NCBI GenBank assembly: GCA_003508835.1
Contig: PUFA01000034.1
Location: 1,178,001-1,242,000, forward strand
DNA from: Eonycteris spelaea
Lineage: Eukaryota; Chordata; Mammalia; Chiroptera; Pteropodidae
Length of the DNA: 64,000 nt
Direction of reading: 5' to 3'
Below the pieces are notes generated by a model. It was not told the DNA's origin and did no database searches. It saw nothing but the letters and a program-made list of their open reading frames with translations. Each line of letters opens with the position of its first letter. The stretch's first letter is position 1. Shown in pieces: positions 46,801 through 57,350 of this stretch. A program made the translations under genes and the position numbers.

Positions 46801-46904
46801 TCTTTAATTAACCTTAGCCGCTGTTATTTAATTCCATTCGGTCATCGTTGGAGGATGTGGCCCGATGATCAAGGTCTGAGATGGCTTTCCTGCTCAGACT
46901 GGAT
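46801..46904. other. Short spacer between MIR and L2
   Basis: Nothing recognised. Confidence 0.3.
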
Positions 46905-47165
46905 GCTGCCCCGAGGCCGCTGCAGGATCTGGTCCCTCTCAGCCCTCTCGGGTCTCCCACTGCACGTCCCTGCTCTCCAGCCACCACGCGCCCTGCTGAG
47001 TGCCCTTGAACACACCCAGGGCACCTCACCGCAGGGCCTTTGCACTCACTCCCCCGGGGAGCCAGAGGGCTCACCGGCCCACCGCCCCCAAGTCTCCCGT
47101 AAACCCTCGTTTCTCTGTGAGTCTTTTCTTGATCGTCCTATTTAAAATCTTACTGAGTGTTTTCT
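46905..47165 (+). repeat. L2 LINE 3' part, sense
   Basis: 'cagggcctttgcactcactccc' (47033-47054) and 'tgagtcttttcttgatcgtcctatttaaaatctt' (47117-47150) correspond in order to L2 'cagggcctttgcacttgctgttcc' and 'gaggccttccctgaccaccctatctaaaat'. Upstream 'ctgctctccagccaccacgcgccctgctgagtgcccttgaacacaccc' (46969-47016) fits 'ctccagccacactgg...tcgaacacgcc'. Confidence 0.72.
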
Positions 47166-47257
47166 CTCCCTCTCCGAGCTTGATTTTCTCTGTCCCAGTG
47201 GGATACCAAGCCCAGGGCTCTTGAGGGCTGGATTTAGTCTGAGGGTTGCAGAGCGTA

Positions 47258-47720
47258 ATAGTTATCTATTGTAGTGTAACAAATCACCCCCAAACTCTGT
47301 GGCTTCAAACAACATGCATTTATTATCCCACAGTTTCTGTGGCTCAAGACTTTGTGGGAAGCTAGATGGTTCTGGACTTCAGTCAAGGGGTTGGCCAGGG
47401 CTGAGGTCATCTCCAGGCTGGAGGACCCGATTCCAGGACAGCTCGCTCACACGGTGTGGCGGGCCTCAGCTCCCTGCTGGCCATCAGCAGGGGACCGCCA
47501 TTCCTCTGCAGGCCTGCTTGACCTTCCTCATAACGTGGCAGCCACCCGCCTCCAGAGGCAGTGACCCGGAGACAGACCAAGGCAGAAGCCACACCGTCTC
47601 TTGTGACCTCGCGCTGGAAGCCACACACTGTCACTTCTGCCATCCTCCGTCAGTCACACAGACCAGCCCTCACGGTGTGGGAGGGGACTACGGGACGATG
47701 TGATGATTACGAGGCGCTGT
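47258..47720 (-). mobile_element. LTR/MITE-like repeat ('TAGTTATCTATTG' family), one orientation
   Basis: It starts TAATAGTTATCTATTGTAGT, then 'aacaaatcacccccaaactctgtggcttcaaacaacatgcatttattatcccacagtttctgtgg' (47278-47342), a very common mammalian repeat start. The later 'tgacctcgcgctggaagccacacactgtcacttctgcc' (47604-47641) fits the same family. I recognise the family by sequence but am not certain of its name; it resembles ERVL-group LTRs. Strand is relative to the piece at 48340-48571. Confidence 0.72.
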
Positions 47721-48339
47721 CCTGGAGGTCGGCTGCCAGAGCCACTATCCTCGGATCTAAAACCTGGTCTCAGCAGAGGGAGGTTGCTAAGTCCTTCTGG
47801 ATGTCTGGCCCCCATCTCCTAAGCACTCGCACTAATAGTGGTATTTGATGGTGCTTCTCCGAGGAAAAATAATGCATGTATCTCAGGAACATGTCTGGAG
47901 CAGAGTGAGTGAGCACAGTATAACAGCCGCACCCTTCCGCTCCACACTGCAGGTACAAAAGCGTTTGACACAGAATGCCCAGACGAGGTTGTTCCCTGAA
48001 ACACTGGTTCTGGCGGCAGCAGCGGGAGTGGCTCAGAGGGGCCTGCCTAGAAGAGGAAGAGCGGGGAGAAAGGTTCTGGTGACACGGGCCCAGATGGGGA
48101 CATTAAAGTAAATGGAAATCGGTAGATGTCAGAGCATTTCAGAAGTCACCTAAATTTATAACATGCCCGACATGTGTCACTGGCCCACTGGCTTGGGCAA
48201 GGGAGGTTGGACGACTCGATTTGCCTTCCCGCAGAGGAAGGGCCTGCTCTGCTGGGCCCTGACGTGGCTTTGCGCCTGTGAGGGAGTGCGGCAGGTGGCA
48301 CTAAGTCCCCAGGTGTCTGTCTTCCTGTGAGACAACAGC
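47721..48339. other. Unassigned sequence
   Basis: No recognised gene or repeat between two oppositely oriented members of one repeat family. Confidence 0.35.
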
Positions 48340-48571
48340 TCCACCCCAAGGTGTGGAGCTTTGCCACGTGACGCGCTTTGCTCAATGTAGATGAAACACG
48401 TGCACGCTTTTGCCAGACCCCTTGATTTTTTTTTTCCTTATGGGAAGAAATCAACTTGAGACTGTTTTCTTAGGCCTCTCAGGAGGAGGAAGACATGTGG
48501 AATGTGCAGCCAACCCAGCAGGAGGGGTTGTTTGTTACACAGCATCACCTAGTGATCGCTGACTAATACAA
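48340..48571 (+). mobile_element. LTR/MITE-like repeat, opposite orientation
   Basis: It ends with TTGTTTGTTACACAGCATCA (48528-48547) followed by GACTAATACAAG at 48561-48572. This corresponds to the reverse complement of the start type seen at 47258. An upstream 'gctttgccacgtgacgcgctttgctcaatgtagatg' (48358-48393) recalls a block of the same class of elements. Partly deleted. Confidence 0.5.
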
Positions 48572-48656
48572 GGGCATCTCTTATTCCTCTAGCTTCCTAT
48601 TTCTATGAGGAAACGTCCTTCTACTGGGTCAAAGGGAGCACACACACCCTCTATCT

Positions 48657-48696
48657 ACACACGCATGCGCGCGTGCGCACACACACACACACACAT
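48657..48696. repeat. 40-bp perfect alternating purine-pyrimidine tract
   Basis: ACAC, then GCATGCGCGCGTGCGC, then an (AC) run, without a break in alternation. CpG-containing alternation is the strongest Z-DNA type. Confidence 0.95.
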
Positions 48697-49319
48697 TCAT
48701 GCCTTCTTCAGGAAGATCTCATGACCTGCCCGGATGATGAGTCTGGGGAAAGCCAGACAGCCCTTAGGAGTGTTGGTTATGGGACAGAACTACTCCATAG
48801 AACCAAAGGCATCACGGGCTTCAGTTTCTACACAGTAACCCGACCAGACAGCGCTGGCTTCTGCCCGGCTCCATCAGACTTCTGCTGTCTCTATTCGTTT
48901 TTCAGCCTGTGTTTGACCCACGGGCCTGGGAGATGAAGTGTCCAGTGCTAGACTGAACAAGCGTATCAGAGTCCTCTGACGCAGCCTCACCAGAAATAAA
49001 AACTCAATGTTCTGGTTCCTTGTGTCCGTTCTCAATCAGTTTTGAAACAGGGAAAAAACAAACAAACAAAAAGATTGTCAATGAATTCGCATCTTCCAAC
49101 AGCCTCCTGAAGAACAAAAACCCAGATTTAATTGTTTCAAAAATTCTCTTCATGGCCAAGTGGCCCTAACCTCCCCTCCCCTCCGAATCAAGACATAAAT
49201 CGACTTGCCCTAAATGTCCTAGCAAGCTTCTGCTGACATCCGTGCTTCTCAAGGGGGGACGTCCTTTACTAAAACACACACACGACGTAGTGAAATGGAC
49301 TTCAGAGACTGAAGATGTG
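48697..49319. other. Unassigned sequence
   Basis: No recognised gene or repeat. AACA-rich at 49055-49075. Confidence 0.4.
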
Positions 49320-49470
49320 AGTTAGTCAGCCTCATGGGCAGCCGGCCGTGTGACCTGGAGCACACGACTGGTCACCTCGAGCCTCCGTTTACAGGGACAG
49401 AGGCAGCTAGTACATCCCTGGGGTGTGGAGAGTGTCGTAAAAGACGGTGCTCATGAATTTACTTGAGGGA
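49320..49470 (+). repeat. MIR SINE, sense
   Basis: 'gccggccgtgtgacctggagcacacgactggtcacctcgagcctccgtttacagggacag' (49341-49400) aligns with MIR 'gctgtgtgaccttgggcaagttacttaacctctctgagcctcagtttcctcatctg' in order and spacing. Confidence 0.68.
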
Positions 49471-49807
49471 GGCACAGCTCGGGGCAGAGCACCAAGGGTG
49501 GGCGACATGAACCCTCTGCGGTGAGGGATCCTGCAGCCATGATTCAACCGAGTCTGCCCCACGAGCAACTCCCCATAGCACAGCACTCCGAGCCTGGGCT
49601 GCTCGACTCTAGACAGGAATGGTAACTGGCGAACTGAATGCCATATGTGGAACCCAGAACACGAGCAGGTGCTGCGTGAAGTCTCCACCCTTTTCTGACG
49701 ACCAGTGAGGAGCCCAAATGAAGGCTGTTTGCACAAGTGGCAGATGAAAGGCTGAAAGATTCGCAGGTTGAAACTAGACACTGTCCTTATACAATGGACG
49801 ATCATAG
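49471..49807. other. Unassigned stretch
   Basis: Nothing recognised. A 132-codon minus-strand frame (49407-49805) has no domain and partly overlaps the MIR. Confidence 0.35.
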
Positions 49808-50026
49808 AGACCAGTGTTGACCAACTACAGCCCGCGGGCCCAATCCGGCCAACTGCCTGGTGTTGTAAATAAAGTTTTATTGAAACTCAGCGAGCTCATT
49901 CATTTACATGTGGTCACTGGCTGGTTTCGTGCTACGGTGGCAGAGTTGAGTCGTGACAGAGACTGTATAGCTCTCAAATATTTACTGTCTGGCCTTTTGG
50001 GCAAAGTCTGCTGCCACCCGCTCTAG
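49808..50026 (+). mobile_element. hAT-type MITE fossil
   Basis: 'gaccaactacagcccgcgggcccaatccggcc' (49818-49849), 'gtaaataaagttttattgaaactcagc' (49865-49891), 'cgtgctacggtggcagagttgagtcgtgacagagactgta' (49929-49968) and 'aaatatttactgtctggccttttgggcaaagtctgctgcc' (49977-50016) follow the order of a familiar mammalian non-autonomous hAT repeat. I am confident of the repeat but not of its exact family name. Confidence 0.75.
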
Positions 50027-50726
50027 GTGAGTGAGGGAGGGGCATGCTCTCCGGGCAGGGAAGGCGGGAACGGTGCTGAGTGGACGTTGAGAACTGCAGT
50101 CAGACTGAAGCTCAGACAGGGGCTGAGGTGGGGCAGGAGGGAGGGCAGAACAGGCAGGGCGGGCCGCGGCGAGGGGAGGCTTCGAGATCCAGAACCACGA
50201 GGTAAGTTGCGAGGTAATCAGGAGCCAGAGTAGATCTTGGAGCAAGGAAGGGATGACGTTTGCTGTCAGCTCAGCGCCATGATTAGATGAATTTAATGAC
50301 GATCATCCGTGTTTCGATCTAAGGGTGGGGGTTTCGCTTAAACATACACAGAAAGAACAACTGGGAAGCGTGCCAAGCAGTTGCTTCTTTGGAGGGGGCA
50401 CTGGCTTAAAGAGGGGCAGCTGTGGCTGGTTTCCCTTCTCGTTGCCGTGGGGGTGGCCTTCCCAGGAGAGAGTAAGCAATTAGAGCGGAGAGGCAAGCTC
50501 GCGGTGGGCTGGAGCCGCGCTTCGGAAGCACACGCCCCAAAATGCAAGAAGGCATCTGCCGAAAATCAGCCTTCCCACACCTGTCGCCTCCTGGGAACAC
50601 TGCATTAAATGGACCCAGGTGAGCCCGTTTCTGTTCCCAGGACCTCTCAGAATCCGGAAGCACCAACATGCGTTTTGATTTTCCTAGAGGGGATACGGGA
50701 TGCTAGTGCTCTGAAACTGATTTCAC

Positions 50727-50744
50727 TGTGCGTGCGTGTGTGTG

Positions 50745-50780
<36 letters not shown>

Positions 50781-50796
50781 CGCGCGCGCACGCGCA
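50727..50796. repeat. Alternating purine-pyrimidine tract (TG)n then (CG)n
   Basis: Unbroken alternation at 50727-50778, a GA interruption at 50778-50779, then GCGCGCGCGCACGCGCA at 50780-50796. Strong Z-DNA-forming potential, especially the CG end. Confidence 0.95.
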
Positions 50797-52098
50797 GCAC
50801 TTAGTAACAACTATTTCTTGAAACATTTTCATCTGAGAAATGCATTTAAAAGCCCCGGCCCAGAAAGCTCAACAATAGCGTGCTCGGATAACCCGGGGGT
50901 GTTTACCCACAGTAAGACATTGCTCGTTCTCTGTTCCATTGACACCTACTGGGAGATGCCGTGTCTTTCACAGAGCTTCCCAGTTCTCCAAATAATGTAT
51001 GTACTCGTTGATTTCTATATTTGCAGGCGGGTTCAGCTTGATGAGCAATTTAAATGGAAATTTTCTAAACGTTATGAATTGGCACCTAATTTGCATTTCT
51101 TGTCCATTATCTGTGGACCTAACTCATGGCCTCGAAAACATTCCAGCTGTGGGAAATATTCCTGGCTCTTCCCGCGCTCGGAGGCCTGACACGGTCTGGG
51201 GTTTGGGAGTGACCGATGGAGAGCTTAGTTACTCTAATCACAAGGTCACGGAGGCTTCTTGGGTGTAAAACAAAATGGATGCGACATTTTTCGTGTGCAG
51301 TTGGCAACCATCCAACTGGAGATGGCCCTCCGGGCGGCCGCTCAGACCAGAGCTCTTGCTGGATTACGCGATGCCCCAGTTGTCTGCGGCACTGTGGTGC
51401 GGGAGTTACAGGCCCTGTCAGCTCCTATTTCCTTATCTGTTCTGCAGAACCACGCGACGCTGGGCTGGATCCTCCCTGTCTGAGGACGTGGAGCCTGCGC
51501 CGCCCCCCAGTCGTCAAGGAGAACCCCTGTAACCCACACGTTTACTGCTTCTGCCCATCTAGACCCAGGCAGGCCCCGGGGACGCGGCCAGCGCCCGGAC
51601 ATCTGGTAAACCTGAGTGCTCCTGTGCTCGGGGCCTCTAAATGCTCAGAGGATGCAAGGCACACGCTCCCCAACTGCAGGCAGGTCAGGTCCCAGCCCGA
51701 CTCCTCTCTGATGGCGCCCCCGTCGCCTGGCTGAGGGCAGGCGGCCGACACCGGAAGAGTCTGTGACTCTTTCCGAGGGGGGAAGGACCTTTCGTAGGGG
51801 TGCCCAGAATGCCTGCCTTGAGAGCAAGGTCACAGCCCTGCAGGTATCACCAGCCAGTGAAATCCCCCTAGTTCTGCGAGCCCGTGTGGCATCTACCTCC
51901 ATGGAATTACCCAGGCCGGCTGGGGGCCAGAGCTCCGTGTTATGATCCGGTTCGTCTGTCCGCAGGAGCAGAGCCGAGAGGAAACACGGACAGGCCTGTT
52001 CTTGGACAAGGAGGTTGATGATCGGGACACGAATGCGAGGCCCGTGGTTCTGCAGGGCCTGCCCAGGTGGAGGACGGTGGCTGCAGGGCCGAGGCCTG

Positions 52099-52134
52099 AG
52101 GGGCGAGGGCGGGGAGGAGGGGGAGGGGAGGGCG
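52099..52134 (+). repeat. G-rich quadruplex-capable tract
   Basis: G-tracts of 4, 3, 4, 5, 4 and 3 separated by 1-4 bases between the 'tgag' and 'cgatg' flanks; fits a simple G-quadruplex pattern. Confidence 0.85.
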
Positions 52135-52929
52135 ATGTGCTGATGCTCTCTAGAGTCTTCCGCCGCCGCGGCTGCTGCTGGGTGTGAGCTCCCTGGCCGC
52201 GGCCGACCGCCGGCCCGCGGGGTTCAGGGCCCTCGGAGTAAACAGTCTCTCCAGAAGCCCAGAGGCCCCTGGACACAAGAGGGTTTGCTCACACCCCCAC
52301 TGCGTGTTTAACACCCCTGGATGGGTTTCTACCTCTGTTCTCACCCTGGTCTCTGCTTCTCGGCCCCAAGCCGAGGCCTGGACGCCTCACTGGCCTTTCT
52401 GTCTGTCCGCTCAGCTCTCCTGGCCCTGTTGCCGGCCTAACCTACCACACGCATGCGCTCCGGGCCCACGCAAAGCAGAGCCTCTCGGACACGCACGGCC
52501 GTCTCCAGCACGCCACCTGGGTGCACCCTCACGGCTCCGACCTGCGATACAGGCCTCCACATCACCCCCGTCCTTGGTCCTCAGGCGAACGCCGTGGACT
52601 TGGTTTCCCTGAGCTGCAAGTCTGGGTTCGCCTCCTGGCCTCTGCTGCCAGCACGGCTCCCACTCAACTTCTGTCTCCACACCCCGCCCCCTGCCCCTCT
52701 TCCCCCCCCCCCGCCCGGAACCGAAGCCCAGCCCAGACCAGTTGGCCATCAGTGAAGCCTGACTCGGTCGGCCTCCGGGGCCGTGAAGACGCCCACGGGC
52801 TGGCCCCTTCGATGGGCCGTCTTCTGCTTCCTGGTTTTCGGGGCCTTCCAGAAAGGTGAGGTCGCCGGGTGGTGAGTCCCAGAAAGCTGAGACTCTACCT
52901 GTGGTTTTCTCCGCGGCAACGTGATTGGA

Positions 52930-53150
52930 GCCCCGTGGCGACTCAGGTCGCGTGAACTGGGTTCAACACCTGCTGCTTCTGGCCGGCAGCATGGCCGCAA
53001 GCGAGTTCTTTTTACCGGCTTTGAATCCCCTTCCTCCCACCACCCCCCCCCAAAAAAAAGCCCTGTCTGCATATTTCACAAAGGTGCTCTAGGAGTAAAA
53101 TGAAATCCTGCATCTGAATTGTGAAGCATGATACGAATGTTAAGCACTCA
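52930..53150 (+). repeat. MIR SINE, sense, CpG-gained
   Basis: 'gcgtgaactgggttcaacacctgctgcttctggccggcagcatggccgcaagcgagttc' (52951-53009) fits the MIR core. 'ctaggagtaaaatgaaatcctgcatctgaattgtgaagc' (53090-53128) fits the 'gaggattaaatgaaataatgcatgtaaagc' tail. A C-run and A-run near 53044-53059 interrupt it. Confidence 0.7.
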
Positions 53151-53655
53151 TTCAGACAAGGTTATTAATGGTAGTCACTACACAAGACAGCCACCCCAGT
53201 GGCATAGTGAAGTCATGACCAACCACGGGCTTTCTGGTTTACTTAAGTAAGGAAATTTAGAAGGCTTTGAGGGTGCACAACCAAGGTAATATAGACGTCA
53301 GCATGGACTTGCCCACAGGGAGAGGGTCCAGGAGGGCCCTAGGGGATACCTGTGACGGCACGCCTCGGTGGTCCCAGCCTTGCTGGTGGTCCCTCTCTTG
53401 CCATAGTCCCAGGAACATGCACAAGTGGCCTCAGAAGGGACCTCACTTTAATAGCCAACCAAAGTCCCTCTGTTCCTGATCAGCCCGGAGAATGTCTGCA
53501 CAAGACCTGGCTCCCAGTCTGCTCTCACGACACGTCCCTGTGTGAGGGAAGCAGGCGGCGGCCGCTGAGTGGCTAGCGAGCAGGCAGGGTGTGCATGTCG
53601 CCTGGGATGCCGGGGGGCCCCGCCCTGGGGAAGAGAACACGCGGGTTCGCCCAGC
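53151..53655. other. Unassigned sequence
   Basis: Nothing recognised. Confidence 0.35.
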
Positions 53656-54085
53656 CCCATCTGCGAAGGGCTTTGTGCGAGGCCGTGTTGCAGCCAGACC
53701 CAGGCTCCCGCGAAGTGTCGTGGGGCAGCATGAAGACTGTCAGGGGTCACAGCGGGAGAAGACAGGGACAGGAGGCTGTAGCAGCAGTCCCCAAAAAGGA
53801 GCAGAACTATTTAGAGGCAGGGTCAGCGGAGATGAGCAGTTGGTTGGACATGGACTACGAGGCAAAGCGGGGGACCTGGGGATGCTGTTGGGTTTCTGGT
53901 TTCGGCCGCAAATGGTGAAGGGTGGTGCCTCACGGAGGCTGGGGAGGGCGAGGGCTTCGGGCAAAAGGGCTGAGTTTCATCTGGCGTGGGTCGAAGTAAA
54001 GATACTCGCGGACATCGGGGGAGATGCTGAAGAAGAAGCCAGGCACTCAAGGAAGAAACCTGAGCTCAAGAGCTCTCTGGTGGCC
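53656..54085 (-). repeat. L2 LINE interior, antisense
   Basis: Antisense L2 blocks in order: 'gaagggctttgtgcgaggcc' (53665-53684), 'gggacaggaggctgtagcagcagtcc' (53765-53790), 'gggtttctggtttcggccgcaaatggtgaagggtggtgcc' (53889-53928), 'agggctgagtttcatct' (53965-53981) and 'catcgggggagatgctgaagaagaagccaggca' (54013-54045). A reasonably continuous 430-bp segment. Confidence 0.72.
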
Positions 54086-54419
54086 ATCAGCAGGTGCATC
54101 ATCGTTCAAACCAAGGGCGTGGATGGGATCTTTGGAAGGAGCGCACCGAGAAAATCGCACCAAAGAGCGAATACGTAATTTTTCAGTGACTTTCTTATTG
54201 AAACGTAGGAAATCTGTGTTTGTAAACGTCGCTTGTATTTCCAAGGGCCCAGGCTCGAAACAAAGAGGGGTTTGGTTCCGGCGGGCGCTCACGGTTTCCC
54301 TTTCCCCGGAGCCCTAATCCTGCCACTTCCTGCGTCTGTCCGTTCTCCCTGCGCCTCCCCCCATCCTGGGCGCCGTGCCCCGCAGAGCGTCAGCTGAGCT
54401 AACACGGAGGAGACGGCGG
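54086..54419. other. Unassigned stretch upstream of the CpG cluster
   Basis: Nothing recognised. Confidence 0.35.
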
Positions 54420-54740
54420 AGAACCCCGGCGTCTTCACTTCAGGAAGCTCCCGCCACGGCGCCGGAGCGCTTCTAACACCGGCTGCAAATGCAGGGCACG
54501 GCCACGCCTTCCGCGCCCCGCGCGCGAGCCCGCGTCCCTCGCCAGCCCGCCCGCGCGCCGCCCTGCGGGCGAGGACAAGCCAGCCGCCAGCCGAGATCCG
54601 AAGCAGGCGGCGTTTCCTGAACAGCGTCCAACTCGTAAAACACAGCGGTTCCTCGGAAGGTTCTCTCTCCCCGCTTCTGCCGTCAGACGCGTGTCCTTCC
54701 TGCCGGGTCTACGGGCCGTCGTGGAGGGGGCGACCGGACA
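54420..54740. other. CpG cluster without a recognised gene
   Basis: Very high CpG density, including CGCGCGCG-type words near 54520-54560. Unlike the 6.2-7.9 kb segment it holds no obvious old repeat, so it is the better candidate for a real CpG island. No TATA box, start codon context or exon could be supported. Confidence 0.55.
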
Positions 54741-54844
54741 GGTCGGCGTGTGCGCGGGGTGCGGGGCTGGGGGGCAAGGGAGCTGCTTCCTCCTTGCGAG
54801 TGGGTGGCACCCGGTGGGGGCTGTGGTGGGTTCGCCGACTTGGG

Positions 54845-55010
54845 GACGAGGCAAAGCCGGTCCCATTGCCAGCACCGCCACTCGGGGGCTGTGTGCCTTG
54901 GGCAGGTGGCTTCAAACGACTGAATGCGCGTTCTTCACCTGGGAAGTGGCCATATGACTGTGGGCAGGACTAAGGGGTGACCGTGCCCCTAGCTCTGGGC
55001 ATAGAGGAAT
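54845..55010 (+). repeat. MIR SINE, sense
   Basis: 'accgccactcgggggctgtgtgccttgggcaggtggcttcaaacgactgaatgcgcgttcttcacctggg' (54873-54942) keeps the MIR order 'gccacttactagctgtgtgaccttgggcaagttacttaacc...gcctcagtttcctcatctg'. Confidence 0.68.
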
Positions 55011-57114
55011 TGCGCGATGACCCAGCACGCAGTGGGACCTGCATTACACTAAATTCTCCCCTATTAAGAAATCTGGAATTCAACCTGTCACAGCCGGCCC
55101 GACCTCGTCCATCCTGGGCACGTGTGAGGGGCAGGTGGCAGACTGTAAAGAAAATAGAAGATTTGCATTTATTTCATGTATAGAATCAATAGACGTTGAT
55201 CGGGATTGTTTTCTTGGGTTAAAAAAAAAAACAAAACCATGTTCTAACAACATCTTAACCTGAGGCAAGTTTCAACTGCAATCAGGAATTTAGAATGAGC
55301 TTATTTGTCAGTAGAAAACAGAAAACAAGCCGAATCTTTAAGAAGTTAAGTGTGAGGCGGCATTCATAGTTCATAACATGGGTTTGATCAGTCTTTGTTT
55401 TCGTACTACGGAAGGGTAAGCAGAGCCGATGACGTGGTAAAACAGCAGAGGGTTGTAGGAAGCCAACTTCACGGTCCCCGGTCGGCGGTAAGATTTTGAG
55501 GACAATGTTTTTAGACAGTGTTCGTTTACAGCGACAGTCGGACCCACTCGACGATGAAAGAGGGGAAAACGACCTTCGATTCCGAGCTTACGGCCGATGA
55601 GGCAGGTGGATGTGGTCTCTGCCGAGTGAGGGCAGGAGAACCAGAGGAAAGACAGGAGCTGCTGGAAGCTGTCCTGCTTGCGGGGGGAAGCGACGGCCTC
55701 GTTCGTGCTGCCCGCAGCAGGGCCGCTGGCGGCAGTGAGAACCTGTGACATCGCCAACGCCTGTCAGTGGACGAGGGTCATATTCCGTGTCGCGGGGAGA
55801 AGGTGAACGTAACTGCGAAGGAGGAAGGGTGACACGTGGGGACATGGGACAGTGTCCTTTGCAGGGTCAGGGGATGCAGTGAGTCATGGAATCCTGCGTG
55901 TCCTTAGGAAAACGAGCCACACCGGGCACTGAACAGAGAGACTCTAAAGAGTTGTTGGAGGACTAAGAAGGCACAGGGGAAACTCAGTGACAGAGGAGGC
56001 AGCCACGGCACCTCAGGCTGCAGAAGCAAAGGGCAAACGTGGGGTCCGCAGAACCCAGGGGCTTAGAGCAGCAGCCCGCACCCTGCAGTGGGACCCGGGC
56101 TTCCCAGCGAGCGGCACCAGGCTGCCGATGGGACCCAGTGCTCAGAGGAGGCCTCCCGGGGCTGGGACACGGTCCCCGAGGGCCGGGGACGCTGGGCCTG
56201 GTTGTGAAGCCATCTCAGGTGGAGCTGGCACCATCGGCCACAGAAAGCAGATGGGCGATGGCGGCCCCGTCCCTCCTCCCACTTTGCGGTCTTCGAGGGG
56301 GGCAGCTGGCAGAGCAGAACCGGGGCGTGCAGAGCTCGGAGCTCTCAGCTCCACGGAGCGGGGTGCCGAGCCGGACGTGGAGCCGGGGTGCCGAGCTGGA
56401 GCACCAGCACACGTGTCCGCTGTGACGGGAAAGGGGCCAGAGGGAGGCGGCGGCAGCGTGTGCTGCCGGCGGCCGGGGCAGCAAAACAAGCTTCTCCGTT
56501 TGCTGTCGACATGTTTCTGGGTTTTCCATTCTTTTCCATGCGCTTCAGCGCATGGCTTCGTATGCACCGAAATTTCCCTGGAAAAACATTTGTCACCTAG
56601 CTGCATACGCAAGAACAACGTGGCCGTCCGACCTAGCGAGAGAGCAGCCTCACGGCAGCCAGGTCTCCTTAGAAGGAGGCTCCGTGAGGATGTTGCCCTT
56701 CGGCCGGGCCACCCGCAGACGCTCAGCCCGCTCACGCGCACTCCGGGCCAGCGTGTGCCTGACCCTGCGACAGACCTGGCCGGAGCATCCCGTGGAAGCC
56801 GTGGCCCTCTCTCCCACCTCACCCTCCGGAGCGGCCTGCTCTGTTGCCATGGTAACTCCAGGCTGGGAATCTGAGCGCGTGGTCTCCAGGAAAACACCCT
56901 GGGGGCTGGGTGCACAGGCTACAGAGACGCTCCCGCCTCGCTTTCCTGAGCGTCCAGACACGGACGGACCGGACGGCCCCACCGGGTGGCAATTTGCTGT
57001 GCCGGCAAATTGTGCCTTACGGCTGTGCCGGCTCGTTTCCGCCGCTGTGGGTTGATTCTGTCCACCTTTGCCTTCTACCCTAGTGGTTTGCCTCCTCCTT
57101 TCTTCTCTCCCTGC
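55011..57114. other. Unassigned sequence with CpG-rich parts
   Basis: AT-rich at 55140-55360; GC- and CpG-rich at 56080-56480 and 56620-56800. The 295-codon frame at 55987-56874 is the longest of the window, is opposed by a 257-codon frame on the other strand, and shows no domain. I do not call it a gene. Confidence 0.4.
56536..56555. repeat. Perfect hairpin, 8-bp arms
   Basis: CCATGCGC, loop TTCA, GCGCATGG. Each arm carries a TGCGC/GCGCA half-site similar to the NRF1 motif. A hairpin or a paired half-site are both possible. Confidence 0.93.
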
Positions 57115-57303
57115 TCTTCTCTCTCTGTCTCTCTCTGTCTCTCTCTGTCTCTCTGTCTGTCTCTCTCTGTCTCTGTCTCTCTCTCTCTGTCTCTCTCTCT
57201 CTGTCTCTCTGTCTGTCTCTCTCTGTCTCTCTCTGTCTCTCTCTCTCTGTCTCTCTCTCTCTCTGTCTCTCTCTCTGTCTCTCTGTCTCTCTCTGTCTCT
57301 CTG

Positions 57304-57344
<41 letters not shown>

Positions 57345-57350
57345 GTCTCT
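57115..57350. repeat. (TCTG/TCTC)n pyrimidine-rich tract
   Basis: 235 bp of TCTC and TCTG words, the same repeat type as 41675-41904. It produces artefactual SLSLSVSL frames of 140-170 codons on one strand and RERETERD frames on the other. Confidence 0.97.

Larger units (their letters stand above)
50027..52929. other. Unassigned sequence, no gene recognised
   Basis: It contains a Z-DNA-type tract (50727-50796) and a G-rich tract (52099-52134). CpG-rich at 52060-52250 and 52440-52720. Frames at 51216-51734 and 52184-52612 lack domains. No named transposon. Confidence 0.4.

Noticed and set aside
55371..55757. 128-codon minus-strand frame considered as a processed pseudogene
   Set aside because: No family could be recognised, and no poly(A) tail or target duplication was seen.
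55987..56874. Longest open frame of the window (295 codons, plus strand)
   Set aside because: It is opposed by a 257-codon frame on the minus strand over the same CpG-rich DNA, with Arg/Gly/Pro/Ala-biased composition and no recognisable domain. Low stop density explains it.
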